The position numbers and the translations under genes are program-made. A DNA stretch of 64,000 nt, taken from contig CAIIXF020000002.1 of NCBI GenBank assembly GCA_903813345.2, forward strand, positions 1,462,001 to 1,526,000, written 5' to 3'. How positions within the stretch are numbered: the stretch's first letter is position 1; every line of letters begins with the position of its first letter. This stretch comes from Owenia fusiformis (taxonomy: Eukaryota; Annelida; Polychaeta; Sabellida; Oweniidae). The notes under the pieces were generated by a model that made no database searches, was not told the DNA's origin, and saw only the letters and a list, made by a program, of their open reading frames with translations. This document shows, piece by piece, positions 1 to 12,460 of this stretch.

Positions 1-10
1 ACATTATTAC

Positions 11-2010
11 CTTCGTTAAGGTCTCGGCATGTTTCGATACATATTTGTGGAGTCAACGTAGAAATTGATCCTGCAAAATGAGGCAAATCTCTCTCGGTAG
101 TATCTTTATAACATCCAAGGTGCAAAGAGATTTGTTTACCTGAAGAAGCAATTAGACATTATAGAAATAAATAAAAAGTTAAAACATAATTTTAAATGTA
201 TTTTTCTTTTATATTGTATTGTATTGTATTGTATTTGTATTATATTGTATTGTATTGCCTTGTATTGTATAATATTATAAGTATGAAGATGTGTATTATA
301 AGTATAGAATGCATATTGAACGAAACATTTAATGTTACATTAAAGACGAAATTAGTGAAAAGTCATCACTATCTTTGTACAGAAAGCTCCTTGATAAAAA
401 AAGGACGCCAACATTACCTTGAAAATGATTTTGAATTTCAAGGTGCGCGAATGAAACTCCTCGCAAGATGTGGTAGGTTCCAATAAAATGATGAAACCCA
501 TAAATGGAAAAACCACTCATCTAATAATCCACACTGTGATTTCTGTCCTTTGGATATTGAGACTATTGAACATAGATTACTGCATTGTAAACACTATGAA
601 GAGCAAAGAAATGAATTTCATAAGAGCTTAAAGTCAATCATACCCTACCTCATACTAGATACCTATATCAAGACAAAATACTCGACAAAACTAACGTGGT
701 TGTATTGTATTGTATTGTATTGTATTGTATTGTATATTCTTTATTTCCTCCATTAAATGAAGATTAAAAGTTCTTACTGGCACTCTACAAGTGTAGTTGA
801 AATTATTTTAATCTTTTTAATCAATAATACAATGATTTTAATCAAGATTTTAGTCAACTTATTAATGCAATGTTTTAGATAAATCCAACTACTTTTTTAT
901 CTTCATGTAACTGTATCTCAAATGGACGCACCATTTTTTTTGTGCCGCTGTTGTAAAAGCGTAGTTTCCAAATAAATAAATAAAAATAAAATAAAAAAGT
1001 TAGTATAACGACTTATTCTACGAGAAATTGAATAAGAGGTTGTAGCAGACGAGAATCAAATGTAATATAAGAAATCAGAGAAGGCATTGACGCAACATTC
1101 AATTTGTCAACTCTCACCCTCATGATCACTCCTACTAAACACTCCGTGTTTCTTAAATCCACAATGCACACAACGCTTGTCCAATAATGTTCTTATGCGA
1201 TTGGCAAGTCATTTGATGTGTTTTACGATTGATCAAAAATATATTTGGGACCATACGCATTCGAGTGTCAAAACACAGGATCGTCATTAGATTGATTTAT
1301 TTAGATATATACGGGCATCAATTGTAGCTGTAAAGAGTTTGAGGCTTTTGAAATCTTGATTATTGAAAATGTTATTTCTTTCTCTCCAAAAAGAATACAG
1401 CGAAGAATACAGTAATCACCTATCTAAAAGTTGTGATGGAAATTGTGATGTTTTGACCGATCGCGACTTGCTTTTGGGTGGCTTTATTTACCAGTATGTG
1501 AGATAATCACATTAATAAATTCAGAATATCTCATCTATGACCATAATACTTCCCTTTCAATTCGGTATATTATAGGATGATAATAATTAAGAGTAAACGA
1601 CTAAACACATAGTATTATGAAGAATGATAAATGCAATAGTTACGACTTTTTCAATAAGCTAGACTTATATAAAATATTTCAAAAATACGTATATCGTTCG
1701 TATTTTTGTTTGAAGCTAACGTACCTAAGCTGCAATACAGATCATATCCTGCATTTTCTGCAACTGTTAATACTCCATGGACAGTTAGATCTACGAGAGA
1801 ACATCCATTGAACGAATTGTAATAAAAACAAGTACATTGGCTTCTCTGCATCAAGCAGTGAATTGCGCAAACCCCGATAGTTGGTGCAAATGTGTTTTCA
1901 CCGAAATCAGCGTGCATATTTCCATGGTACTTGTAAATCCAACCAGAGCATATTATAATGCGCCAACATAGTACGTGAAGAGTTAAAAACAAAATCCAAC
2001 TTTTGCTCAT
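11..2010 (-). CDS. Secreted PAN-like/WSC-domain protein, copy 1 (5' two exons; 3' exon outside window)
   Basis: Minus-strand gene with exon 1 at 2010-1725 and exon 2 at 139-11; the last exon lies beyond the window start. Exon 1 starts MSKSWILFLTLHVLCW, a signal peptide, followed by a cysteine-rich PAN/Apple-like segment (GVCAIHC, QCTCFYYN, DLYC). It ends at a GTACGT donor in phase 1. Exon 2 follows a TTCTTCAG acceptor and gives the first half of a WSC domain (HLGCYKDTTERDLPHF, TPQICIETCRDLNEG), ending at a GTAATA donor in phase 1. These junctions match the four plus-strand paralogues exactly. WSC domains are known as small cysteine-rich putative carbohydrate-binding modules; the ligand here is unknown. 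This is the only copy on the minus strand, so it is head-to-head with the copy at 5.67 kb. Its intron 1 holds a LINE remnant. Confidence 0.8.
213..274 (+). repeat. TATTG pentanucleotide microsatellite
   Basis: Imperfect run of TATTG/TGTAT units. A second run of the same motif lies at about 698-736, at the 3' end of the LINE remnant, which suggests both are retrotransposon tail material. Confidence 0.75.
310..745 (+). pseudogene. 3' end of a degenerate LINE retrotransposon with TTGTA-repeat tail
   Basis: A plus-strand frame from about 340 reads through one stop at 484-486 into a C-terminal zinc-finger segment (HCDFCP, then TIEHRLLHCKHYEEQR). This C-x2-C...H-x4-C arrangement just before the end of the protein is typical of LINE ORF2 C-termini. 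The frame runs into a TTGTA microsatellite at about 698-736, as expected for a target-primed element with a microsatellite tail. The reverse transcriptase core is absent. It sits in intron 1 of the minus-strand WSC gene. Clade not assigned. Confidence 0.6.
746..1724. other. Remainder of intron 1 of WSC copy 1
   Basis: AT-rich intron sequence with no further coding exon, RNA gene or clear terminal repeat visible. Confidence 0.5.
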
Positions 2011-4742
2011 CGTTGCATTTCATAAACACCCGAAACTTCTACAGTTTTGTAAAACGAATGGCCTTATTCCTTCTACTATTTAGACAAATTATTTTTTATT
2101 CCCACACATCTATAGAAAAAGTGCTCTTCTTCACTTATGTAGCATATTTACTTGATAGTCACTTAATATTAAATTTTGTCAAAACATGGTAAATATTAGT
2201 GTTAATCTTTTTGCAATAAACGACTTATACAGAACTACTTGTAGTTTTTTGCGACATCTCTTAATCGAGTCAGCGTTTTGGATTGTAAGTATTAATTCTA
2301 AAGGAATGGTTAATTAAAGGTTCACAGTATTGACTTAATAATTACAGCCTATTACTTAGTGCATTAAGTTTGATATTTACTGTTTTTGTCAATTATTTAT
2401 GATTACGCAGATTGTTTCCATACATTATTTCAATCATGTCGTTGTTTCCAAACATGTCAGGTGTATAATGACTTATTGATGTGTTGGTGGACTTTAATGA
2501 ACCTACTGAACAATTCGACCCAGCTTATATAGTAGCTATATGTGTCTTATAAGGTAGTATCCGATGATCTGTTTAAATTTGCAAGTTTGACTGTTTAAGG
2601 AAGTAGAACATAACATGTAACATGCTTAATTGTTTCAATTTCATTTGGCCAATAGTTCATTCGCATCTAAAGTCCCCGATAAATTGGGCTACGTATACCG
2701 CCGTGTTTACATTAGGGGATTAGAAAAGTTTATTTTTTATTTAGGTATGCACGCTTTATCAATATTAGGCCTTCGTGCATGTACTCGTGTGTACAATCAG
2801 CATGCCCTTTAATATTATATAAGCCAGGCTATTCAAGTACAACATAATGTACACTATTTATGTGTGTACTACATGGGAATACAATTCCCTGGGAAACAAA
2901 TCACAAATACTTTTTTATATGTTCAAAATGAGCCATTTGATTGATGCATACACTTAATAGTTTCATAAATAATATCTACAAAGTATATCTAATAGTAATT
3001 TTCAATTTAAATGGTGAAACTTGCCTGGTTACGATAATACGGGAAATCAACACGGGACGAAGATTGTTCACCTCCCTGGCTTACCTTTGAAGCCTGTACC
3101 TTGTCATCTCTTTATATAGGTTAGCGAGAGCGCTTCGCCTGCGCAGTTATAAACTTTAGCGCACACTTTAAGTCATATGAGATACATTTTCAGTTTACAT
3201 TCATTGACATTTTTGTTCACATATTTGAATACAGGGCGTTTAATAAGTACTGATAAAAATACTGTCACTTACAGTAACTTGCTTCAATAGGAAGGTGGTA
3301 ATGGGTTTAGCTAAATGTGGTATGTGGTGGATCAGGTCTGCACAAAATGACCAACTTAAACTGTGAATATATATCCTCAGTCAATTGCTTGCGCACCAAC
3401 TTGTCACACATCAATGTCATGTTTAAATCATTATAAATAACATGGTGGATGTGACCAACAATTGATTCAGTCATGTCTTCATTTTTTTGATAGGAATCCA
3501 TCCAATATTTATTTTATTACATCAAGCTGGGTAGGGGAAGTTACAATTTTCGGTTACCCATGTCTGGATTCATCTTCGACTTCGATATAGTGTCCTTCGC
3601 ATAAGGTTCATAAATGTCATTTATTGAATCCTAATTTGATTTACATAGGAGAATATATAACTTCAAATTTGATGCTGAATATTGATATTCTGTTCAGCAG
3701 TCATGTTGTTGATGACATAATTGCTGCAGAGTTCGTGTGATGTGATTTCTCAATGACATCACCTGATCTTAAATTGCTCATTGGTGTAATTGTATCCTTA
3801 GTAATTGCTCCTTGATGTAATTTCCACATTACAATTTGCTCTTTGATATCATCAATGGGTGTTGGTAAAGTATTTTAGTACAAGTATTTATTTAAGAACT
3901 GCCACGATGGATTCAAAAATAAAATTACGTATGAAAATGTTCACATTTTCAGTCGGTTATTTTAATTTTTTCGTGCAGACCTGAATCACCACGAACCAAC
4001 CTAGGCTCAACCCAGTACCACCTTCCTGTTTGAGTTTAATCTTGTAACTCTCGTAGTACATATGAGTACAATACTCAAAATGGACAGTAGAAAACCTAGT
4101 TAGAAATATGAAGAAATAAAAAAGGTACAGCATTTTTATCACTTAATTAATGCCCTGTATAGCATAATTGAAAACTATATACTAGAAATGTGACTTTACT
4201 ACCCAGTTTATATACTCTTTGGATAGATCTAAGTAGACGAGTAAGTCCTCAGGACATGAATAACTAGACAAATTAGAAAACTGGTCTAGAGGACAGATGA
4301 AACCAGAAAACATAGTCCACTTGGACATTCATTACTAAAAAAATAAGAGTAATTTGTCTCGGGAGAAAATCACCCGGACATTATAGTCTCTTGGACATGC
4401 ATGAATATTAAAAATCATTTAAGGAAAATGAAGACACAACTATATATATACATAATACATAATACATATAAACACACACAGATAAAATCATCAAGAAGAA
4501 ACCACTATTCTAAAGGCATTTTTAATTCAGTAATATATCAAACAAGTATATGGTAAACAACTACTGTAAAACGACATCAATACAATTAATATTACATTAC
4601 AGACATGTCCAAAATCTAGCCAGGTAATAAAGAAACGAATATGGAACCCAAGAACAAGACATTTCATAGTTGATGTTAGACCTCATTGCGCAGACAGTAC
4701 AATGCGATTTCATCTTGGAACTTGGAAGTCGATAATGATGAT
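2011..4742. other. Intergenic AT-rich stretch, no gene recognised
   Basis: Only short chance frames are seen. About 3240 there is an ACAGGGCGTTTAATAAG stretch resembling an isolated transposon end, without a visible partner. Between about 4190 and 4400 there are several short diverged copies of a GGACAT/CTTGGACAT motif. Confidence 0.4.
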
Positions 4743-4931
4743 TCAACAGTTTCTACAATATTTTTTGTAAAAAAAAGTTTCTACAATATGATGAGTTAGA
4801 ATTCTTATAAAAGGCACATAGCTGCATATATTTGCACCTTGGGAAATTCCAATCGCGTCAGTTTGGACAAATAATGTCAACAGTAGCAGGATCATATAGA
4901 CGTTTATAAGCTGTATTGACAAATTATCCAT
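4743..4931 (-). CDS. Possible first exon of a small secreted protein
   Basis: From the ATG at 4931-4929 the frame reads a strong signal-peptide pattern (MDNLSIQLINVYMILLLLTL, ending about VQTDA), then a short mature part with GANICSYVPF and YKKYCRNC. A longer frame upstream to 5300 is open but looks non-coding. The short TATTGTAGAAACT stretch occurs twice near the 3' end, so a small tandem duplication may have changed the tail. No convincing donor site was found. I do not recognise the family; the isolated cysteines recall an EMI-like start, but that is speculative. Confidence 0.25.
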   Translation of the reverse strand: MDNLSIQLINVYMILLLLTLFVQTDAIGISQGANICSYVPFIRILTHHIVETFFYKKYCRNC

Positions 4932-5670
4932 TGTGTTTGTTTTGTAATGGATTGTCTTTACATTGTAGAATATATCCGTCATTGATTCTGAACTTGAACT
5001 TCCACATTGATTTGTTTGTGAACAGGATGTCAAATGAAACATGTGTGTAGACAAAGTAATCGGATACCAATAATAACTTTGATCTTTTTTAAATATCGTA
5101 CTGTGTTTCCGTCCAGTAGAACGATGTTGTAAAATCAGAAAAAAGTGAACAACCGTTACACTTCTTGTACTAGACAAATGCTGTCCTATTTTACTGGACA
5201 TATTTTCACTTTCATAGCAAATAAGATAAATAGGGTAATATTGATCCATTGGAATGAATAAATAATCAAGTTTAAGGGAACTTTTTTCTATATCTCTCAT
5301 TGTAAAGAACCTGAAAAGGAAACTAGTAACGTTATTTATATCCCCTGTGGAGATGAAAATATTGACTGCCCTATGGCCTGATAAAATAGTGAGGTTTATA
5401 TTTTGTTAAAGAACGGATCACTGAACGTTTGCTAAGTGATTTTTGCGAATAATGATTAACACAAATCATACTGACACGAACCATAGGATATCCGATAATA
5501 ATTAATAGAAAAAATGACGAAACTAAGTAACTGAGTGCTTTGGATTCACTATAACCAATTATACTATTGCGGAAATAAAACATGTGAAAATCAATACCAA
5601 GTTATTAGAAAGACTTTAAAAAGTATTTAAAGAGCATCGCAAACGATTTGAATTGTTGTGAAAATCAACT

Positions 5671-6936
5671 ATGAAAACAATTTGGATTTGGGTTTCAACG
5701 TTTTGCATCATATGTTGGCGCATTATAACAGGTTCCAGTGAGATTTATAAGTACCATGGAAATATACACGCTGATCTCGGTGAAAACACATTTGCACCTA
5801 CTATCGGGGTTTGCGCAATTTACTTTTTGATGCAGAGAAACCAAAGTACAAATACTTGTTTCCATTACAATTCGCTGAATGAATGCTATTTTCTTGATCC
5901 ACCTGGAGGTCTAATGAGAGCAGCAGAAAATGCAGGATATGATCTCTATTGTACTCCAGGTAAGGTAAACGTTCGTTCAGAAATGAGTACAAATTTATAA
6001 TGTACGAATGTCAAGCATTTTCCGTGTTTTTACAAAAACAAAATACTCAATGAAACAATTAAAAAACTCGTCAGATGAATATTGAACAGAGCTAAGGGCC
6101 ATTTTTGAATACATGAACAATCACAAAATAAGACATTATTTTATTAGAATATATGGTTCGCCCTTTGTTACACTACAAAATTCGAAGCTTTAAATCCTGA
6201 GACGACATAGTAAATTGTATAACAACCGTTTTTTGTTCATGCAATGTCTAATTATTTTTTGATTGATAATCAGATATAAACATCGCCACATACTTGTACC
6301 TGGGATGTTATAAAGATAGTGGTGACAGAGATCTACCTCACCATGTAGGAACAACTGATTTGACTCCTGAAGTATGCATTGATACCTGTCGAAACTTAAA
6401 CCAAGGTAATAATTGAAAGTGTAAACGATTACTGCAAAGATTAAGAACAAAACATTGCAATGTTGATGGAATAAAACATTTACATGTCAGATATTGCATC
6501 ATAACGGTCGGATGAACAAATATATATTATCATGTACACCCAAATATAATAATATTATATTATGATAGTAAAACATGTTTCGGGATTTTTGTCGAAAGTA
6601 GGGTTAGAATTATTCCTACATTACAAAAAATCTCTTTTTATATCAAATCCTCTGAACCCAAAATACTTAAGATATTTTCAATATGCCGCCAATGGAATAG
6701 CAGCCATCAAGTCAGACAATGTCATACGATACTAAGTATGACGACACGTTTACTTAATAATATTCTAAAACAATATTCCAGGCTACCTTTATGCTGGAGT
6801 CCAGTCAACGACACAATGCTTTTGTGGGACAAGTTATGGGAAACATGGAACCTCTACAGGGTGTAACAGACAATGCCCAGGTGACAGCAGACAAATATGT
6901 GGAGGTACATGGGCAAATAACATATATGCCATCTGA
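5671..6936 (+). CDS. Secreted PAN-like/WSC-domain protein, copy 2
   Basis: Three exons, 5671-5959, 6274-6405 and 6782-6936, all joined in phase 1, give 191 residues ending at TGA. Exon 1 starts MKTIWIWVSTFCIICWRI, a signal peptide, then a PAN-like segment (GVCAIYF, NTCFHYNSLNECYFLD, GYDLYC). Exons 2 and 3 make one WSC domain: LGCYKDSGDRDLPHH and EVCIDTCRNLNQG, then GYLYAGVQ, QCFCGTSYG, PGDSRQICGGTWANNIYAI. All splice sites are GT-AG (GTAAGG, GTAATA). Unlike copies 1, 4 and 5, two cysteines of the PAN-like segment are missing and a new N-Q-S glycosylation sequon is present. It is most similar to copy 3. A role in extracellular binding is inferred from the WSC family. Confidence 0.85.
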
Positions 6937-7228
6937 AATAACAGAAACCATGGACTACGAACACGGGGCTTCTGTAGGATCAAAAAATACACAGAAATGC
7001 AGAGGTTCTTTGGAAAATAACTAGTTTTGAACTAATACTCAATATTTGACTAAAAACAATATTTTATAATCACACAAAATTCTAGATTGACAATCTTCGT
7101 TTAATTTTGTTTCAGTATATGTCATTGTTTAGTTGCCTTACAATTATGCGTAACGTGATAAACATGATATGAATATACAGGGTAATCCAGAACTAATGTC
7201 AAATATGTTGCCATTTTAGTTCTACTAA

Positions 7229-8036
7229 CCCTACTATCACACCAAACTAGTTCTAACTACGTTCTCGAAAACGGGCTTCAACTGTGTACGAACGGACTGG
7301 ACGTACTAAGAACCGTTTGGGATCTATTTACAAACTTCATCGAACGTACTCGAACGGGTAGGTCCTCTAGAACTTAGACAATGCTCAAAATGTTCTCGTG
7401 GTCGTCACGTTCTACAATTAGAACGAGTGACAACGTATTAACGACGAGCTGGACGTACTACGAACGGAACCGTCGTACTTCAATCCTACTAGGGACGTTT
7501 TAACAACGAGTTGAACTGTCTGAGGACGTGTTGAGAACGAGGTAGAACTCATTGCAAACGGGTTTAAACTGATTAAGAACATATTTAACTCTGCTTATGA
7601 ACGAGTTAGCAAAAATATAGCTATCACACCAAACAAGTTGCCACTGCGTTCTTCAAAACTGGTTCTAAACTATGTGCGAACGGAATGAACGTAGCTGCAA
7701 CTTTCTAAGGCCTATTTACGAACTTTATGAACGTTCTCAGACGGGAATGTGATTTTAGAATTTTGAATCGATTCAAAATTCGATTGCGACCATACCGTTC
7801 TGTTATCAGGTCATGATGACCTTCTAGACTAAGGGACGCGTTCTACGGCGTTGCACACCGACGTGGTGCGACCTGAACGAACTGCGAACGAGATGGACGT
7901 ATTGAAGACTGTTCAAGAACGAAGAAGCTAATTATTTCAGACATATTTCCCGACCACAGCCAGATTGAGCCCGTTTTACGACGTTTTCGTAGGACTGGCA
8001 AGAACGGGTAAGAACGAGTTTGGTGTGATAGGGGGG
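7229..8036. mobile_element. MITE of the CTATCACACCAAACT family, copy A
   Basis: Bounded by inverted termini CCCTACTATCACACCAAACT at the left and the reverse of CCCCCCTATCACACCAAACT at the right. The body is full of short GAACG/AACGAG motifs and contains an internal copy of CTATCACACCAAAC. Sequence is shared with copy B just downstream and with copy C at 57.7 kb, which is in the opposite orientation. No transposase; the open frames within it are repeat-derived. Flanking TAA/TTA do not match, so the target duplication is not established here. Confidence 0.75.
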
Positions 8037-8095
8037 TTAACCAATCTTCGTGAGATTTGGTACAGATGTTCCTCAAACCTTAGGCTGTGTTATAA

Positions 8096-8892
8096 CCCCC
8101 ATATCACACCAAACTAGTTCTCAACCATTCTTCCCCGTCCTATAAAAACGGGCTAAATCTGGTTGTGGTCGGGAAATGTGTCTAAAATAATTAACTTCTT
8201 AGTTCATAAACAGGATTCAATATTTCCATCTCATTCACATTTCGTTTAGGTCGCATTTTGTCAGTGTTCACACGTAACATATCTGATTGCACAACGTCTT
8301 TAACGCGTCCCCAGTAGAGTCCAAGTACGGACGGAACCGTCGTACTTCAATCCTACTAGGGACGTTTTTACAACGAGTTGAACTGTCTGAGGACGCATTG
8401 AGAACGAGGTAGAACTAATTGCAAACGGGTTTAAACTGGTTAAGACGTATTTATCAACGATTTAGCAAAACTATAGCTATCACACCAAGCAAGTTGCCAC
8501 TGCGTTCTTCAAAACTGGTTTTCAACTGTGTGCGAACGGAATGAACGTAACTAAAACGTTCTACGGTCTGTTTCCGAACTTCATGGACTTTCCCGGACGG
8601 GGAAAGTGATTCAGAATTTTGAATCGATTCAAAATTCGATGGCGACCATACCGTTCTGTAATCAGGTCATGATGACCTTCTAGACTAAGGGACGCGTTAT
8701 ACGACGTTGTACACCGACGTGGTGCGACCTGAACGAACTGCGAATGAGATGGACGTATTAAAGACTGTTTATGAACGAAGTAGCTAATTATTTTAGACAT
8801 GTTTCCCGACCACAGCCAGATTGAGCCCGTTTTACGACGTTTTTGTAGGACTGGCAAGAACGGGTAAGAACTAGTTTGGTGTGATAGGGGGG
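8096..8892. mobile_element. MITE of the CTATCACACCAAACT family, copy B
   Basis: Second copy, 60 bp after copy A. The left end is CCCCCATATCACACCAAAC and the right end is GTTTGGTGTGATAGGGGGG. Its right half matches copy A closely (the region with GACCACAGCCAGATTGAGCC), while the left part is partly rearranged and carries an inverted piece of the same terminal sequence. No target duplication could be confirmed. Confidence 0.7.
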
Positions 8893-10229
8893 TCATATAG
8901 AGTCTACTGCGTGATCGATTAGTTTTATGGTTACCAATGTGACCAAACGTACTGTCACATTGGGTAAATATTTTGTTTTATTACAGGGTGGGCCAACAAA
9001 ACCCAACCAAATTTTTATAACTAAGCCATCTCATATAGATTTAAGTCATAGTTGGTACAGTTGAACCTCGATTAATGTTCTATCTCTACTAAGTTTAATT
9101 GATCTATTTTCAATGGTAATGATTCTATGGCCATTTCATAAAACATGCTGAAAATGCCAACAACATACCAAAATCTCGTAATACGAACCCCCAGAGAGTT
9201 GAAAGAGATCTATGTTCGAGGTAAATGAAAGCCATAACGCAATGCATAGTACCCCGGACAGGTTGAATGATGCAGACGTGTTTTTACTCTATATATTTGC
9301 AACGGAACAAGCATCCTTTTTGAAATTTTTAAAATTTATTCTAAAGACAATTTCCAACATGGAAAACAAATATTTGAAATGATATTAAAAGTTCAATTGC
9401 TAAAACAAAAACCTGTACTTTATTGACAGTTGAGTGCTTTTGAAAAAGCCTATCAAAATCATAAAATTAGAAATTTCGTCAAGATATTTTTTCCATGTTA
9501 GAAATTGTCTCCAAAATAAAACATGGAAAGGTTGTTCAATTGCAAATATAGAGTGAAAACACGACTGCATCATTCATCCTGTGAGCGTGTAGTCAGAAAA
9601 CTCACCCTATGCTTTTCAAGTCTCCAAGACAAGATCGGCATTTTGAGATGAGCATGTTTTTTTACGATGGGCATTTAAAAATGACAACTTTAAATGGATT
9701 GATGAAACGTTGTTGAATAAAAGAACAATGAACAAAGGTGTAAATGTGCCAAAAATAAATTGAAACCAATAATGGTTGACTGAGTTATCAAATAACGTTA
9801 ACATTCTAGTCGACCAAAACGGAATGTTAACAATTCTTAAGTGAATGCTTTGTTCTACCTAATGACTAGAATTCATATTGCTGCTAAGTTGGTACGAATA
9901 ATAAACGGTCGAACAATCGAAGTAATGTATTCAAAATTCTTAAAGTTCACGTGTGCACTATTGCGTACAGAAATACCGATAATGATTTTTCCAAATAGTG
10001 CTTCACACTAACCAATAATAATGACATTACAAACCAATCGATGAGCCCCATGATGATTATGATAAAAAATTAAAAAAGATATAATGAATAACGGAACTCT
10101 CCAGGTCTAGTATATTCGATATAAGAGAGTGGTAATAAAACACGTTAAACACTATTTTGATTCCACAAAAAATAATATAATAGCATTTATCCAGCGTAGG
10201 ACATTTTTGAGCGTTTGTGAAAATCCACT
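8893..10229. other. Intergenic stretch with one isolated transposon end
   Basis: ACAGGGTGGGCCAACAAAA at about 8984 resembles the CAGGGTG ends of TA-flanked elements elsewhere in the window, but I see no clear partner. The last 30 bp before the ATG at 10230 match the region before copy 2 (GTGAAAATCCACTATGAACA against GTGAAAATCAACTATGAAAA) and probably belong to the 5' UTR. Confidence 0.4.
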
Positions 10230-12460
10230 ATGAACACAACTTGGATATGGTTATCAACATTTCATGTGATATTATGTTGGCACATAATAGAAGGGTTCGG
10301 AGAGATTTACAAGTACCATGGAAATATGCACGCTGATCTCGGTGAAAACACATTTACACCTACTATCGGGGTTTGCGCAATTTACTTTTCGATGCGGGGA
10401 AACCAAAGTACAAATACTTGTTTCCATCACAATACGCTGAATGAATGCTATTTTCTGGATTCAACTGGAGGTCTAATGGGTGCACCAGAAAATGCAGGAT
10501 ATGATCTCTATTGTACTCCAGGTAAAGTAAAGAAATGAAACAAGTAAAAAACACATCAGATGTTTTTGAACAGACGTATCCCCAGCGTTTAAAAATCTTA
10601 TCGCCATATCCTATATGTTAAAAAATGATAGTCATATATGAAAAATGAGAGCATTTATATCAAATATTCGGATCGTCGCATTCAATACCATATTTCACAA
10701 AAACGTAAAAATTCGTTAAACTATAGAATTCTAAATTGCAGTACAAATGTCTTTAATTCATAAGAATGCTCATTCCTTTTTAAACTGATATTCAGATGTG
10801 AAAATCTCTTTGCACCTGGGATGTTACAAGGATACTGGTACTCGAGATTTGCCCCATTACACAGCAACACCAACTCCTGTAACTCCAAAAGTATGCATCG
10901 ATACTTGTTACAACCTCAACCAAGGTAATAATTAATTTTAGTTTGAAAGTGTTTACGAATATCGCATCAACGTGAAGAACGAAATGTTTCAATGTTTACA
11001 CACTAGCTCAATTGCATGACTGTCCACAGTTAAATCGAAACGGTCTGATGGTCAATTATATACAGGGTGGTCCAAAACGTGAACCCTTGCAACAAGCTAT
11101 ATCTTCGTTATTATTTGTATTAATGGGCTGATATTCTTACATGTTTTAGAGGAAGGTCTAAAATTGTTATGGGTACCATAAAAGTCACTCAGTCATAAGT
11201 CACTACGCAGCGTCACCGACGTGCAAATGTTAATGTTTTTGCTATAAATCAAGCAGCAATGGTCTGCACGACCTGTAATAAATATATATAAGCGACGTTT
11301 TATCACAAAAATGTCATTGCCGTTTTTTGTTTTGTTTGCAAACGTTAGATAGAAATAATCGAAAATAATTAATTACAATTGAACGGAGGGGGTGAACGGA
11401 CGGGGGAAGTAATATGTCTTTAGGTGGAAGAAATTTCTGCGAATTCGTGTATTTGAAAAAATGAACTCAGTAACTCAGTAACAACTTGATGTTACAACTC
11501 TGAAAAGTGAAAAATAGTGACAAATGGAGTTATTGGAAATAAAGCCAAGTTACATCTCCTATCATATTCTTATAGAAACATTACCCCCCCCCCCTTCCGT
11601 TCACCCCCCCCTCCGTTCAGTTTTGATAATTTTCGATTATTTTTCATATAACGTATGGTAACGTGTTTTACAAAACCAACGATGACAATAGTTTTGTGAT
11701 TCATATTAATTGATTATGATGTTAACTTGGTTTAATGCGGATGATATCTCATGTATATATTACTAATCAAAGATAGTAAACGGCCAAAATGCAATTCGAA
11801 AACATATTTATCAAACTACCTATGTACCGAACTTATGGAGGGGAGTGTATTTTGAAATATGTTTTCATAAATCAGTAAATAAAGAACAAAAAATGATTCT
11901 ATGTAACATTTATATATGTACCTATAAAGAGCCATGTTGCATCTAAAATTAGGAGCAAAGGAAAACATGAAAAGTGGTCAATGCTGCAACTTCTGGTTCA
12001 GATATCCTTATTTTCGACACACGCCCAGATCCAAGTTTTAATGGCTGAGATGCACAAACATTTTTATCTCACCCAATACTCAAAAAACGTTTAAGTTGGA
12101 TTATAGCAAGTGTTATGTTTAGGATGTTTAGTTAGCAAAATTATTATTGAGTCAATATTTGAATATGTCCAAACGTTATTTTTCCTAATATGTATGACAG
12201 TTGGTTAATATCTGCTCTTTTATATATAATATATATGTGAGAATCCCAATGTTTTCGTCACCCTGTATTATGACATACAGACTAAAATTTTGAATTATAT
12301 TTTAGGTTTCATCTATGCTAGTGTCCAGGCTGGAGGACAATGTTTTTGCGGAACAAGTTATGGTAGATATGGACCTTCCACTGGGTGCACAAGTCCCTGT
12401 GCGGGTGACAGCACACAGATATGTGGAGGCGGATGGGCAAATAACGTTTATGTCATCTAA
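10230..12460 (+). CDS. Secreted PAN-like/WSC-domain protein, copy 3
   Basis: Exons 10230-10521, 10796-10924 and 12306-12460 join in phase 1 to a 191-residue protein ending in TAA. It has a signal peptide (MNTTWIWLSTFHVILCWHII), a PAN-like segment (GVCAIYFSM, NTCFHHNTLNECYFLD, GYDLYC) and a full WSC domain (LGCYKDTGTRDLPHY, KVCIDTCYNLNQG, QCFCGTSYGRYGPSTGC, AGDSTQICGGGWANNVYVI). It shares with copy 2 the loss of two PAN-segment cysteines and the N-Q-S sequon. Intron 2 is long (1.4 kb) and repeat-filled. No inactivating change is seen. Confidence 0.87.
11351..11647. repeat. GC-rich-armed inverted repeat in intron 2 of WSC copy 3
   Basis: The left arm (about 11354-11430) reads ATAATCGAAAATAATTA then GAACGGAGGGGGTGAACGGA. 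The right arm (about 11578-11645) reads the inverse, with runs of C, ending ATTTTCGATTATTTTT. This is probably a short hairpin MITE. Further right, CTTATGGAGGGGAGTG at about 11832 matches the terminus of the TIR element at 52.8-54.0 kb, and about 11520-11560 matches its subterminal part, so a diverged relative is present here too. Confidence 0.6.

Noticed and set aside
5371-5583. 70-codon minus-strand frame with one hydrophobic segment
   Set aside because: No family features, no splice partners and no conserved neighbour; chance AT-rich frame is likely.
8561-8896. Open frame of 111 codons repeated at 7843-8076 and 57625-57855
   Set aside because: All three are the same MITE sequence read in one frame; the frames start and end differently and cross the element ends.
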